From positions 51,653,311 to 51,717,310 of the forward strand of contig JAVHZZ010000011.1 of NCBI GenBank assembly GCA_036250195.1: a DNA stretch of 64,000 nt, read 5' to 3'. The DNA comes from Mixophyes australis (lineage: Eukaryota; Chordata; Amphibia; Anura; Limnodynastidae). Of this stretch, positions 9,901 to 21,616 are shown piece by piece; position 1 is the first letter of the stretch; each line of letters starts with the position of its first letter. Both the position numbers and the translations under genes were made by a program. The notes beneath the pieces were generated by a model, which saw only the letters and a program-made list of their open reading frames with translations, was not told where the DNA came from and ran no database searches.

Positions 9901-12900
9901 ATGGACAAACAGGAGGTGAACCAAGAGCAACTTTTAAAATTCCCTCAGAGCCTATCTATTCGGCTGGATGTTGTTCAGAACACCTTAGTGGCCACCAGAC
10001 CTCCTGCACCAGTGATTGCGGCTTCGGACCCCCCTTCTACAGCAGCTGCTTTTTCCTCCCAATTTCGGATACCTAATCCGCCTAAGTTCGATGGAGACCC
10101 TAAACTTTGCAGAGGATTCCTGAACCAATGCTCCATCCAATTTGAACTGTTGCCGGGGAATTTTCCATCTCAGAAGGCTAAAGTGGCCTATGTGATATCA
10201 CTGCTCTCCGGTCAAGCCTTAGCATGGGCATCCCCGTTATGGGAGCGGAATCATCCTATCCGGCATAATTTTTGCACCTTTTTGTCCACTTTTAGAAAGA
10301 TTTTTGACGAGCCAGGAAGGGTCTCCAATGCTGCTGCTGGGTTATTGCGTCTCCGCCAAGGAAACCAGCCTGTGGGTCAGTATGCGGTTCACTTCAGAAC
10401 TATGGCCTCGGAACTCCGCTTGAACGATGAGGCTCTTGTAGCTACATTCTGGCAGGGTCTTTCAGATCGGATTCAAGACGAGCTGGTGTCTCAAGAACTC
10501 CCTGCATCTTTGGACGATCTCATCTCCCTCTGCGTTAAGATTGACTTACGTTTCAAGGAGCGTAATTCTGAGAGGGAACAGTCTCGACGCAGTATGATCT
10601 GTTTAGCTCCTAACTTCCAAACACCTGTTCTTCCGCCCGAGGAACCGATGCAATTGGGAAGGACCCGCCTATCGGCCAAAGAGAGAGAAAGAAGATTCCG
10701 AAACAAGTTATGTTTATATTGTGGAGAGAGCGGTCACGTTCTGAACTCGTCCCAAACGTCCGGGAAACGACAGGGCCTAACGTGTTCAGGAACTGTGTCG
10801 TTAGGCCTCCTTATTCCATCTCCCTCAGTTCCTTATAGTAATGATTGTGTCACTATTCCCATTTCTTTACAGTCTGGACGATATACCTTTTCTCAGTCCG
10901 CACTCCTTGACTCCGGATCGGCTGGGAATTTCATTTCTGCTGCCATGGTAAAGCAATTCTCTATCTCCACGCAAGCTCTAGAACAACCTATCTCCCTTTT
11001 AGCCATCGATGGGGGAAGAATTCCTGAAGGATCCATCTTTTTACGCACCACTCCTCTTCGTCTTCAGATTGGAGCCCTTCATCAGGAGAGTATCTCCTTC
11101 TTCGTAATCCATAAATCTACCAATCCAGCTATCCTTGGACTTCCGTGGTTCCGTCTCCATTCCCCTAACGTGGACTGGCAGTCCGGCCATATCTTATCTT
11201 GGGGACAACATTGCTTTAATCATTGCCTATCGAAGGTAGTTCCGAAGGAGGATCTCAAATGCCACAGGAGGCTACCCTTAGTACTCCTTCCTGAACCCTA
11301 CCAAACCTTTTCCGATGTCTTTTGTGAACAGGAGGCCACAAAATTCCCTCCACATAGAATTTGGGACTGTAATATAGATCTCATTCCCGGCAAACCAGTA
11401 CCCAGAGGCAGAGTGTATCCACTTTCCGTTCCCGAATCCAAGGCCATGGAGGATTATGTCCAAGACAATTTGAGAAAAGGCTTTATCCGGAAATCCTCTT
11501 CTCCTGCTGGGGCAGGCTTTTTCTTCGTAAAGAAGAAGGACGGGGGCCTCCGACCTTGTATTGACTATCAAGGCCTAAATGCCATCACCGTAAAAAATCG
11601 GTACCCCTTACCACTAATCTCAGAATTATTTGATCGTATAAAGGGGGCTCCCATCTTTTATAAATTGGACCTCAGAGGAGCCTATAACCTGTTGCGCATT
11701 AAGGAGGGGGATGAGTGGAAGACAGCCTTCAACACCCGGGATGGTCACTTTGAATACTTGGTCATACCGTTTGGGTTATGCAATGCACCGGCTGTTTTTC
11801 AAGGTTTCATGAATGAACTCTTTCAACACCTATTATACCAATGTGTGGTCATCTACCTAGATGATATCCTCATCTTCGCCCAAGACTTAGTATCACATCG
11901 CAAACATGTCTTGGAGGTTCTATCTCGTATTAGAGAGAATCATCTATATTGTAAATTGGAGAAGTGCATCTTTGAACAAAAGCAAGTTCCTTTCTTAGGT
12001 TATATCATCTCTGGCACTGGATTGCAAATGGATCCTACCAAGTTAAAAGCCATACTAGATTGGCCTCAACCCTCGGGCCTTAAAGCTACACAACGGTTCC
12101 TAGGGTTCTCCAATTACTACTGCCAGTTCATTAAAGGATACTCTACCTTGGTGGCACCCATCACTGCCTTAACCCGTAAGTCTGCGAATGCCAAATTATG
12201 GTCTGTAGAAACCACCCAAGCCTTTGCTACCTTAAAATCCCTCTTTTCCTCAGCACCCATCCTCCAACAACCTGACTGTTCTCGCCCGTTCATTCCAGAG
12301 GTGGAGGCATCCTCCGTAGGTACAGTAGCAGTACTCTCTCAAAGAGACTATACCGGTAAACTACGTCCGTGCGAATTCTTTTCCCGTCCCCTTCTACCTG
12401 CTGAAAAGAACTACGGTATCGGTGACAAGGAGCTCCTGGCCATCAAATTGGCTCTTTTGGAATGGAGGCATCCCCTAGCAGGAGCCCAGTTTCCCATCAC
12501 CATCTATACTGATCACAAGAACTTGCTATATCTACGTACTGCACGCTGCCTAAATCCTCAACAAATAGATGGTCCTTATTTTTCTCCCGATTTGACTTCA
12601 ATATTTCCTTCCTTTCTGAATCTAAAAATATCAAGGCAGATGCTCTATCTCGCTCATTTAGTCCTGCTGACTCAGAACCCTTGGAGGAGAATAAATTTAT
12701 TCTGGACCCTAGTCGACTATTGGCAGCAACTCATATAAAAAAAGCTGCCTCCAGCAAGACCTTCATTTCTGCACCTCTTCGCATCAAACTCCTACGATGG
12801 GCTCATCGTTCCCTCTTCTCAGGTCATGCTGGCATTCGGAAAGACTTGGGTCCTGTTATCTCGCAACTACTGGTGGCCTTCCATACGGGAAGATGTAAGG

Positions 12901-14050
12901 AGGTTTTTGTCTTCGTGTTCCATATGTGCCCAACACAAGACCCCCAGGAGGAGGCCTTATGGTCATTTACTTCCATTACCAGTTCCTGAATACCCGTGGT
13001 CACAAATCTCCATGGATTTTATCACGGACCTACCCCCCTCCAAGTCTTGTACGGTGGTCCTAGTGGTCACAGACCGCTTTTCCAAAACTGCCCACTTCAT
13101 TCCACTGAGAGGTCTTCCATCTTCCTCCTCATTGGCTGATATTTTCATCAAAGAGATATTCCGCCTTCATGGTTGTCCTCATCACATTGTCTCCGATCGA
13201 GGATCTCAGTTTATATCCAAATTCTGGAGATCCTTTTGTCACAAATCTGGGATCAAGCTTGATTTTTCCTCTGCATATCACCCCCAGTCTAATGGCCTCA
13301 CAGAGAGAACCAACCAGGAATTGGAGAAATTCTTAAGAATATTCATTTCTGCCAATCAAGACAACTGGGTGGACCTCCTTCCATGGGCTGAGTTCGCGCA
13401 TAATAACCATTTCCACAAGTCTCTCTCTCTCCTTTTTTTGTTCTCTATGGCTGTCATCCTAGATTACCCACCTTTTCTCAAATTTCTGCTTCTGAAGTCC
13501 CAGCAGTGGACGTATTATTTCGTAACTTCTCGCATATCTGGGAACAAACCAAATCAAGTCTCAGAAAAGCCATCTCTCTTTCTAAGGAGGCCTATGATAA
13601 AAAGAGAGGAGCCGGTTCTAATTTCTCCATCGGTGATAAAGTTTGGCTATCTACACAGAACATTTGTTTAAAGCTTCCCAGCAAGAAATTTGCCCCAGGT
13701 TCATTGGTCCATTTACCATCTCGGAGATCATCAATCCAGTAGCTTTCAGACTAAGCTTACCACGTTCTCTACATATTCCAGATGTTTTTCACGTATCATT
13801 GCTGAAACCAGTGGTTACTAATAAGTTTTCCACCCCTTCTAGTACTCCTCCTCCTGTTATTATTCAGAATCAGGGTGAATATGAAGTAAAACAGATTCTG
13901 GACACCCGTAAAAACAGAGGTGGCGTACAATTCCTAGTAGACTGGAAAGGATATGGTCCCGAGGAACGCTCCTGGGTAAGAGCAGTCGACCTTCATGCCC
14001 CCCGTCTACTCCAAAGCTTTCATAAAAAATTTCCCTGTAAACCTGTGTAG
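9901..14050 (+). pseudogene. Chromovirus gag-pol polyprotein, frameshifted
   Basis: The first good ATG of the long frame is at 9901, and the frame runs to 12738. Gag has a capsid-like block (FDGDPKLCRGF) and one zinc knuckle at about 10711-10752 (CLYCGESGH) whose last Cys is replaced. The protease has DSGSA at 10909-10923. RT has YLDD at 11854-11865, followed by RNase H. Beyond a frameshift near 12560 come the integrase HHCC finger (about 12800-12950), shifted again near 12850, and the integrase core (DFITDLP, DRGSQF). Two further shifts lie near 13440 and 13700. A C-terminal chromodomain sits at about 13875-14035 (EVKQILD ... FLVDWKGY). Chromodomains can steer integration to particular chromatin. 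At least four frameshifts make this copy dead. Confidence 0.9.
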
Positions 14051-14083
14051 GTGTCCGGAGTCCACCTTTAAGGTAGGGGGTAC

Positions 14084-14794
14084 TGTCACGATACTTACCC
14101 CTCCGCATTCCCCCGCCACTCCGTCGGACCCGGAAGCCACACTTCCAGGTTCAGCGGTCACGCTACCTAGGGTGGTCACATGATCGCTCCCTAGGGCGGG
14201 GAATTCAAATGGGACACTGTATAAAAACATAGCTCTGACACTTGGTAAGTGTCAGAGCAACTTACCCTTTCCTGGCTACTGATTCCTGTGTCCTCCTTGT
14301 TCCTGCTTCCTGTGTTTTTGACATCTAGTGTACCGACCCGGCTTGTTCACCCTTCTGGATTCTGTTGTCCTCTGTGTACCGACTTGGCTTGCTGACCTTC
14401 CTTATTGCCTGTGCTCCTGACCCGGATTGCCTCACGCTTCTTTCTCTATACGTTTATCTGCCTTCCTGTGTACCGACCCGGCTAGCTGACCACGCATCTG
14501 TTCTGGTGACCCGTGTACCGACCCAGTTTGATTGACTCTGAGATTGCCTCCTGATTCTGTCTGCATTGCCTGCCTGTGTACCGACCTGGCCTGTCTGACT
14601 ATTCTCATCTTGCTCCTACTCCGATGTACTACATCTTGGGGCAAACCTGAGGATCGCGACCTGCGACTCCTGGCAGCAAAGCCCATCCTGCCTTGCGGCG
14701 GTTCTTGGTAAATACCGGGGAGATCGTTAGACTCCGCACCTCAGGTAAGCCAGCGTTAATCAAGATTAGTAGTGTATCCAGTAAATCCGTTACA
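14084..14794 (+). repeat. 3' LTR of chromovirus
   Basis: It is 711 bp and begins right after the purine-rich AAGGTAGGGGGTAC tract at 14070-14083, a likely polypurine tract. It matches the 5' LTR along its length with scattered substitutions. Confidence 0.92.
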
Positions 14795-16635
14795 GCAAAC
14801 CAGAGAATGTGATGGAATTCATCAAGCTGTAATGCTCTCACAATATTGGTGGCATTATCAGAAATGACATATGCTGAGCAGAGTCCAAGCGGGATAAGCC
14901 ATGTTGCAATGACATCCCTTAGTTTTTGTAACAGATTGTCAGCTGTATGGCGCTTAGTGAAGCTGGTGCTACACAGTGTAGCCTGTCTCTGACAAATGTG
15001 ATGTACTTGGGTACACGCTGCTGCTGTTCCTGCTGGTGAAGGTGAATCACCACCCCAGTGGGCTGTCACAGTCATATAATGTTTAGTTTGCCCAGTTCCA
15101 CTTGTCCACATATCTGTGGTTAAGTGTACAGTGGGTAGAATGGCATTTTGCAGGCCAATAATAACATTTTTTACAAACCTTCTGGTACAGGTGAGAAATG
15201 GCTTTTCTACTGAAATGGTGTCGTGATGGAATTTGGTGACAGGGACACAAGACCTCAAGAAACTGTCTAAAGCCAGCTGCATTAATAGTGAATATTGGAT
15301 GCAGATCTAAAATTAGCATAGTCGCCATGGCGTCTGTGAGCCGCTTTGCGACTGGGTGACAGCTTTCATATTTGCTTCCTCTTGCAAAGGATTGTGTAAC
15401 AGTCAATTGTTGTAAAGTGCTAGTAGTCTCCTTCTTGGTCTGCTTCTGGGATGAAGATTCACCCCCCAACAGCAGCAGCAGCAGTGGGACTAAAGCTCAA
15501 GAATTCTTCTGAAGAATCCAGGATAGTGGAATAGTCATCTAGCCTTAGCAACTTGGATACAGGACTTAATCCGATCGCTACTGAGGATATTGACGAGGGC
15601 GTTGTTGTGGGTGTAGATTGCAGGCTTTGGGCTGAGGTGAGAGAAGGGTCCTAGCTGATGATGGACTGCTTGTTGTCATTTTTTAGCATAACTTTCATAT
15701 TTTACAAACACCTTGCCATGAACTCGCATCAAATGGCGTAACATGGATGAGGTTCCGAGATGGTTAAGGTCCCTTCCTCGAATGACTGTGGCTTTACATA
15801 CACTACAAATAGCTAGACAACTGTTGTCAGGAGTTGGTTAAAAATAATTCCACACAGAACAGGTGGATTTTTTGGTCTTATGTCCAGGCATGAAAATGGC
15901 CTTCTTCTTATCATGTGCAAGAACTGCTTCCACCGATGCAAGACTTACACAAACAACATTATCCTCATCAGCATCCTCATTAGCGTCCTCGTTGGCTGCA
16001 CAAATATATCCCTCATCCTGTTGCAATTCCAAAGTGGCATCCTCATCTAGTGTATCACCGGCTACACTCGGGCTGTACAGGCACACATCTGCAGAAAGGC
16101 TGAAAGGGACCTTCTTTATGGGTACACGATCAGAATGGTCACAATTACACATAGATATCTCAGGAATTTGTGTCATTTCTGAATCTGAACATACATTTTC
16201 CTCTAATGTATTACTGTTTTCTTCCAGCTCGGCTTTTACACGTAAAAGTATTTGGGCACCACTTTTGGAGTCTGAATGACAAGGTCTTGCTTGCTCACGA
16301 CTGACCTTACAAGAAGATGCGTCAGTAACAGTTGCAGAACTCGCACTCATAAAGAAAGGTGAAGGCCTCATTCTTTCTTTGCCACTGCATGTGTAAAATG
16401 GAATATTGGCAATTTAATTTTTTTCTGCAGATAACTTTGCCTGGATTACAGCTCTTTTTTTCTTCACCAAGGTAAAAGGTGTTTTTTTTTTACATTTTTG
16501 TTTCCCTGACTTAAAAACACTATGTACTTTTACATAGGCCTTACCAGATGACGTACAGGGATTACTATCATCATGACTGGTGGCAGCAATTGCTTGCTGC
16601 TCCTGCTCTTCTGTGTTCTGCTGTGAATCCATTTT

Positions 16636-17060
16636 GATAACACCGTACACCTTGACTGCAAATTCAGAAGAAAAGCCTGCCAGGCCTAGTATTTGTATTT
16701 CAGCAATGGCAATTAGCAATGGAGCAATGGAGCTCTTCTTTTTGTGTGTAACCTATATAACACCGCACAATTTGACTGCAAAGTCAGAAGAAAAGCCTGC
16801 AAGGCCTAGTATTTGTATTTCAGCAATGACACTTAGCAATGGAGTAATGCAGCTCTTCTCTTTGTGTGTAACCTATATAACACCGTACATTTTGACTGCA
16901 AAGTCAGAAGAAAAGCCTGCAAGGCCTAGTATTTGTATTTCAGCAATACCAATTAGCATTGGAGCAATGGAGCTCTTCTCTATGTGTGTAACCTATATAA
17001 CACCGTACAAATTGACTGCAGAATTACACCAACCCTGCCAGCACTAGTATTTGTATTTTT
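16636..17060. repeat. 120-bp tandem repeat near hAT right end
   Basis: The motif AACACCG recurs with its CACCG at 16641, 16761, 16881 and 17001, an exact 120-bp period, with three full units and a partial one. Related units occur in the other copies (near 40780-40860) and as a stray fragment near 44400-44580. It is a subterminal, non-coding part of this hAT family. Confidence 0.9.
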
Positions 17061-17281
17061 CTGCAATGAGAATTAGCAGTGAAGCTCTCCTCTTTGTGGT
17101 AATTACAGACTTCAAAACTCGCGAGATCCGAGGTCCGACAATGTAACGATGATGTTTTGCCTTGTTTTCGATTCCGAAAAAGCGCAAAAGTACCAAGCCG
17201 ACTCGGCTCAGTACTCGGATCCCCTAAGTGCGGTTGGGTTCGGTTCTTGAGGAACCAAGCCTGAGCATCTCTAATTTCAAT

Positions 17282-18400
17282 GTAAATATACCATCATAGA
17301 AATTTATATAACACAGTTTATTTAAAACTCAATTTTCTAGGACATATATAAAATACACAGTATACCAAATTCATATTATATAGAACAGTCTTAGGTCTTT
17401 TATAAGTAATTTGCAGGAGCCGAACTGAAATGTTTATGAACAGTTGTTTTGTGGTTTCCTCAGAGAGTAATATGTCTTGCTGGATTGACTTTATGAGAGT
17501 TTTTGATCTTATATTGGACCCAAGCATCAGTTATTTAAAAAACTTTTGAATTGAGTTTCAGGGAGGGTAATATCCGATTGTATATCTCTCAAGCAGTCTA
17601 TATACCTAAATAGTGTTCAAATTGTGACAATCCTTAAAAAGAAATCTGGTGCTTTGAAAGGTCCTTTGACTATATTTATATATTGATAGCACAGAGATAA
17701 GAGTATATTTAGGCGCTCCACTAAGATATGCAGCCTAGATATGTGACTGTGAACCCCACTATAAATTCACAATATGACAATATTTACAAAACAATAGTCA
17801 CATACATTGGGCGCTTTCTTTAACACTCAATCGGTATATACAAGTTTTCACCTTATATGGGGAAACGTATCAATCCATACGATGTATATTCTTTCTTCAG
17901 TATATCTCAAACATGTAAAGAAAACATACAAACAAACATCGTGCAGATGGTAGACACAAAATGTACAATTCACAACCGTCACCCACAATAAATAAAATGT
18001 ACACGGTGGTATGTATTTATAATGAAAATCCAATAGGTGTCATTGATCTTGAGAGAAAAACCCCTTAAGGGTATATGCTTATGAGACAAAACTCGAACAT
18101 GCACTTCAAACAGCTGTCTTTAATCCGATTAATCCCTTCTCAGAAACGGTAACCACCCTTTATGTTCCCTCAGCACATGTAATGGAGAGTTGAAACCAAA
18201 AAGGACATCTCGTGTGATACAGTTTAAAATTTATTGCAACAAAATAATAAAAGTTCATTCCACAACCAGGAATGGTTAAAACAAATAAAAACTCGTACCA
18301 GAGACTAAGCTCCCACAATCACATAACAGGTTCTTTGATAAAGATGATACATCAAAAGTTACACAACATCCGTTACCTGTGACTGTGTGATCACGCTCCG
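17282..18400. other. AT-rich sequence, no gene recognised
   Basis: There is no convincing coding frame. AATAAATTTT-like signals appear on the minus strand near 18220-18235, downstream of the hammerhead-like motif, and could belong to the same decayed retroelement. Confidence 0.4.
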
Positions 18401-18414
18401 GTTTCTTCCAATAT

Positions 18415-18467
18415 AGCCAACGCGTTTCGACCCTTTAACGGGGGTCTTTATCAAGGTCGATAAGGTT
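18415..18467 (-). ncRNA. Degenerate hammerhead-ribozyme-like motif
   Basis: The minus strand reads TTGATAAAG, then a GACCC/GGGTC hairpin, then GAAACGCGTT. The GAAA-plus-ACGCGT end is as in type I hammerheads with a very short stem III. The catalytic CUGANGA box is altered (TTGATAA), so activity is unlikely. Such motifs are known from Penelope-like and other amphibian retroelements. A second, better motif lies at 43150-43177. Confidence 0.35.
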
Positions 18468-18469
18468 GA

Positions 18470-19811
18470 TTTCGGACATGATTTGCATACAATTGGGCTC
18501 ACTGGCGTAAGGTCCATTTCTGAACATGTGCAGATATAGATCATACAAGATACGCTAGGCAAATGAACATATATCCGAATATGAATATATATTAGAATGA
18601 ATGGTTTAGCTATGGCACTGTGTATTTCAGCAGTGGCACTGTGTATTTCAGCAGTCGAAAGTTTTCAGAAATGCATTTCCTTACTAAAACAACAAGGTGA
18701 CAGCCACATTTGCTGTAAGCCCTGCTGTGGACCAGGGCAATATCTAAAAGAACAAGAAAGGAAACAGAAGGTGCCTGACAGTGAATTATCTTCAGAATTA
18801 AAACAATCAATATCCCAATTGTGCTCAAAATCGCAAGTGTGCATTAGTCTCATACCAATGTTCACAGAGTAAATGAGGGTTATTTGATTATTTTAGGCAA
18901 ATTCCATGAGAATCCCACCTTCAACAGAGCGTACCTTATAGCAAAGATAGGACAGAAATAGTGTTATACATTTTTAATAAAAACTTTAATAGCAAAGTGT
19001 AAGTAATGCATGTACATAAAAAAGCAAACTTACTTATTTGCTATAAAGCTGGTCTCCCTGTACATTCTGACTTTTTTCCAACATACCAGAAGAACTCCAA
19101 TCTGGTGATGTTAAACAAGAAAGATGTCCCCTGAAGAAGTCAATATAGCTTTTTGGTTGGCTGGACAAAACACGGGTTATATATCCCTTTGTTTTTTAAA
19201 TTCTGCTGCTATAAAGGACAACTTTCTTCTTCAATACATCATCAGCTTGGAGTGGAGTTCTTCTGGTATGATGGAAATAAAGTATGCTGTGCTGAATAAT
19301 TTAGTGATGTTAAAAGAGGGCTAGGGATTTTATTCCTGCAACATGTTAAAGTTATTATTTGCATACAATACACACATTTTGTATATCTTCTGTGTGCCTA
19401 CTTCTTTATTTGAGTTATGATGTATGCATGGAGTTGAGTTTTTGGTAAGAAAGTTGAAGATTGGCATTGGATTAATCATTTTTTTTGAGAGTGGTACTTG
19501 AACAGCTGGGTGCAGTGGTTACTATTTATTTGGAGTAAGCATAGGTGAGAATGTGGGAATCTCTTTTCCTGTTTCACCTCAACTGTATGACAAATCAATT
19601 TTAATAATTAATGTATTTATTTTTGATTACTGGAATGGTGCTACCTTATTACACAGTGCTTTACATTTAATATTTTAATCATTCACATCCCTGGTCAGAA
19701 TCAAACACATAGCCTCAGCACCATGCAAAGCGTAAAACAAATAGGGTCAGATCACAAATTCAGCATAATTTTCATTTTTACAAAGAGTACTCAACTTTTG
19801 CTTAGTTCCTC
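18470..19811. other. AT-rich sequence, nothing recognised
   Basis: A short duplication of GGCACTGTGTATTTCAGCAG occurs at about 18615-18655. The reading frames are short and unrecognised. Confidence 0.4.
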
Positions 19812-20651
19812 TGTCGAAGTCAGCAAATTGGATAAAGTCATTTCAATTAAAGTCTAGCAAACTTGGTTGCCTTTGTCTGAAAAGATGCGTACGGTACGCT
19901 ACGACGTACAAGGGCACGCTACGGCGTGAAAGGGCGTACGCATCAACTACACGTGGCAGCAACAGTAATTGGTCTTTTACCATACATTCGCACAAACACG
20001 CATACTTATAAAATAGTACACATTAATGGTAGTTGAAACACATAGTCAGTTATGTCGAAATATAGTAGTATTTATATGTTATATCAGAGTTACATGCATA
20101 TTAGTGAAATACACGGAACGGGTTGAAGGAATAACATTATGAGTGGTATCATAATGAACCTTGTTACATATCCTACTGTTTGGTTAACTCTGTGAGGGAA
20201 TCGCAGAGTGCATACACAAGTTATGAATGATAGGGAATTATGAACTACTTAAGACTAAGGAATCTTGGCGGGAAGAGCAGAGCATACCCCCTGCAGAGAT
20301 GACCCCCTCCTTTGGATTCCTTAGGATGAACCAGCCAATGATTGACAACCCCTTGGACATTCCTGAGACCTGGACCAATAGATGCAAGCTATACCATCTT
20401 CAATGTATTACTGTATTTGATTGTGTATATAAGCAGCAGCTTGTGATCCAGAGGGCAGACATCTTGTCCCCAGACTTCAGGATTGAATGACTGCACTGGA
20501 TCCAGAGCGCCTGCGATAAGTAACGGCTGTATTTACTATTACTTCGCTTGAGCATATTCATTCTACTATTTGCGAATAAATCTTTGTGCTTTGGAAGCAC
20601 AACTCGAGGTTCGACAATCGTTATTGGTTAGCGACAATACGCACATAACCA
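19812..20651 (+). repeat. 5' LTR of ERV
   Basis: It starts TGTCGAAGTC and ends ACCA just before the primer site (840 bp). TATATAAG lies at 20426-20433 and AATAAA at 20575-20580, giving a U3-R-U5 layout. U3 holds a CpG-rich block bounded by the inverted repeat GATGCGTACG (19884-19893) and CGTACGCATC (19935-19944), kept in the 3' LTR. Confidence 0.9.
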
Positions 20652-20653
20652 TT

Positions 20654-20664
20654 TGGGGGCTCGT
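20654..20664 (+). promoter_or_regulatory. Primer binding site, tRNA-Pro type
   Basis: TGGGGGCTCGT follows the LTR end by two bases, as in gammaretroviruses primed by tRNA-Pro. The downstream bases of the usual 18-nt site do not match, so the match covers 11 bases only. Confidence 0.75.
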
Positions 20665-21616
20665 AAGCTTTGGAGGTTTCATTGCCGATGATACGCAAGA
20701 CCAACAGATTTCGGTTCCGCAACAAAGGGTGGAGACGCGTCATATGCGGGTAAGAACATATTGTGTTCAAAACCTGAATTTTACTCTGTGTTGTGAAACC
20801 AAATGTCCGTTTTGCATTATCTAGGGTACGCTAACTAGAACCTAGGGATAAAAGAGAAAACTGTTTCTTTTTTCTGTCATTGTGCGTTTTAACTGTATTG
20901 CATTGCTTAGCGTATGTGTATTTCCTGCTGTGCGTACGCGAACTTCCGGTAGATTTTCCACGTGGTTAAACAATCGATTTGATAGTTATATATGCATAGT
21001 ATAAATCACTTGTGAAAGTCTCTGAAACATTATTACTATTGTTGGGAACATTGTTGATTTTCTGTGCAGAAAACTAAGGTGTATGTGTTTGGTGATTGTA
21101 TGATTTTGAAGTGAAAGTTGATTTACTGTCAAAAAGACAGGGATATCGGTTGCCGTTTGACGAGGCGGGCTTGCAACCGAGGTAGTATACAAGGCAGGTA
21201 TACTGGCAACAAAAGCCCTGTTTGAAAAGAGAACAGTTAAAAAGCTTTTGGAAACTTTCTCCCCAAGGGCATTCGTAAGGTTTAGCGATAGTTAGTATTG
21301 CTAAGCGGTGAGATCGGACCGCATGGTTTTGCAGCCGTGCTGGTGACTTGGGTTGAACGGCTGGAGGAATTACGCTGGTACAAACGTGTAAACTCCGGTA
21401 CTACCAGTTCAGTAATACTCAACAGAATTTTGTGGAGAGCCAGGATATCAAGGAGCTGATATTTCTGTTGTCCATAGTGATGTTTCTGTGTTAGGAGGTG
21501 TGTGGGCGTAGCCTGTGAAACCGTCCACGGATAAAAAATCTCTAGTAAGTTCTGTTTGAAAGGAGAACAGGTAAAAAGTCTTTTTGCGTAGCGTTGAGAA
21601 ATAGGTTGTTTTTACA
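20665..21616 (+). other. ERV leader (5' untranslated, likely packaging and splice donor region)
   Basis: This is 950 bases without a convincing frame. CGGGTAAGA near 20748 resembles a splice donor and could serve an env mRNA. That is inference from position and consensus. Confidence 0.5.

Larger units (their letters stand above)
9134..14794 (+). mobile_element. Ty3/gypsy chromovirus (sushi-like) with both LTRs, nested in hAT
   Basis: Two similar LTRs (9134-9850 and 14084-14794) begin TGTCA and end TTACA. 5-bp duplications GCAAA lie at 9129-9133 and 14795-14799. The hAT copy at 54433-59315 shows the uninterrupted site near 56755-56775 (GTGTGAGCAAAACAGG). Gag, protease, RT, RNase H, integrase and a chromodomain follow in that order, as in vertebrate chromoviruses of the sushi type. 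Confidence 0.95.
7842..16371 (-). pseudogene. hAT-family transposase with BED finger, split by LTR element
   Basis: Reading on the minus strand: an acidic N-terminal region (16371-15838); a BED zinc finger about 15841-15680 (CSVC ... HLMRVH pattern, C-x2-C and H-x4-H); a catalytic core in pieces (15469-15083, 15282-14805), including the DMWTSGTGQTKHYMT block with a candidate catalytic Asp; a continuation beyond the chromovirus at 9133-8924; and the hATC dimerisation domain at 8314-8027 (SSVYSETVFSTA, RRRRLLPQNVE). An acidic tail (8030-7842) is now out of frame. A nonsense codon lies before the BED finger (15838-15840), and there are frameshifts between core segments and at the hATC end. The protein would have cut and joined the element ends in the nucleus; this copy cannot be active. 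Confidence 0.85.
7242..17273 (-). mobile_element. Large hAT DNA transposon (copy 1) with nested chromovirus
   Basis: The left end reads TAGAGATGCTCACTGACC and the reversed right end reads TAGAGATGCTCAGGCTTGG, a 12-bp perfect inverted repeat. Exact 8-bp target-site duplications ATTTCAAT lie at 7234-7241 and 17274-17281. The transposase runs on the minus strand. The element would be about 4.4 kb without the 5,661-bp LTR retrotransposon at 9134-14794. Two more copies of the family lie at 38791-42525 and 54433-59315. Confidence 0.95.

Noticed and set aside
16636..17060. Regular 120-bp repeats considered as a CRISPR array
   Set aside because: The whole 120-bp unit is repeated with no unique spacers; it is a transposon subterminal repeat.
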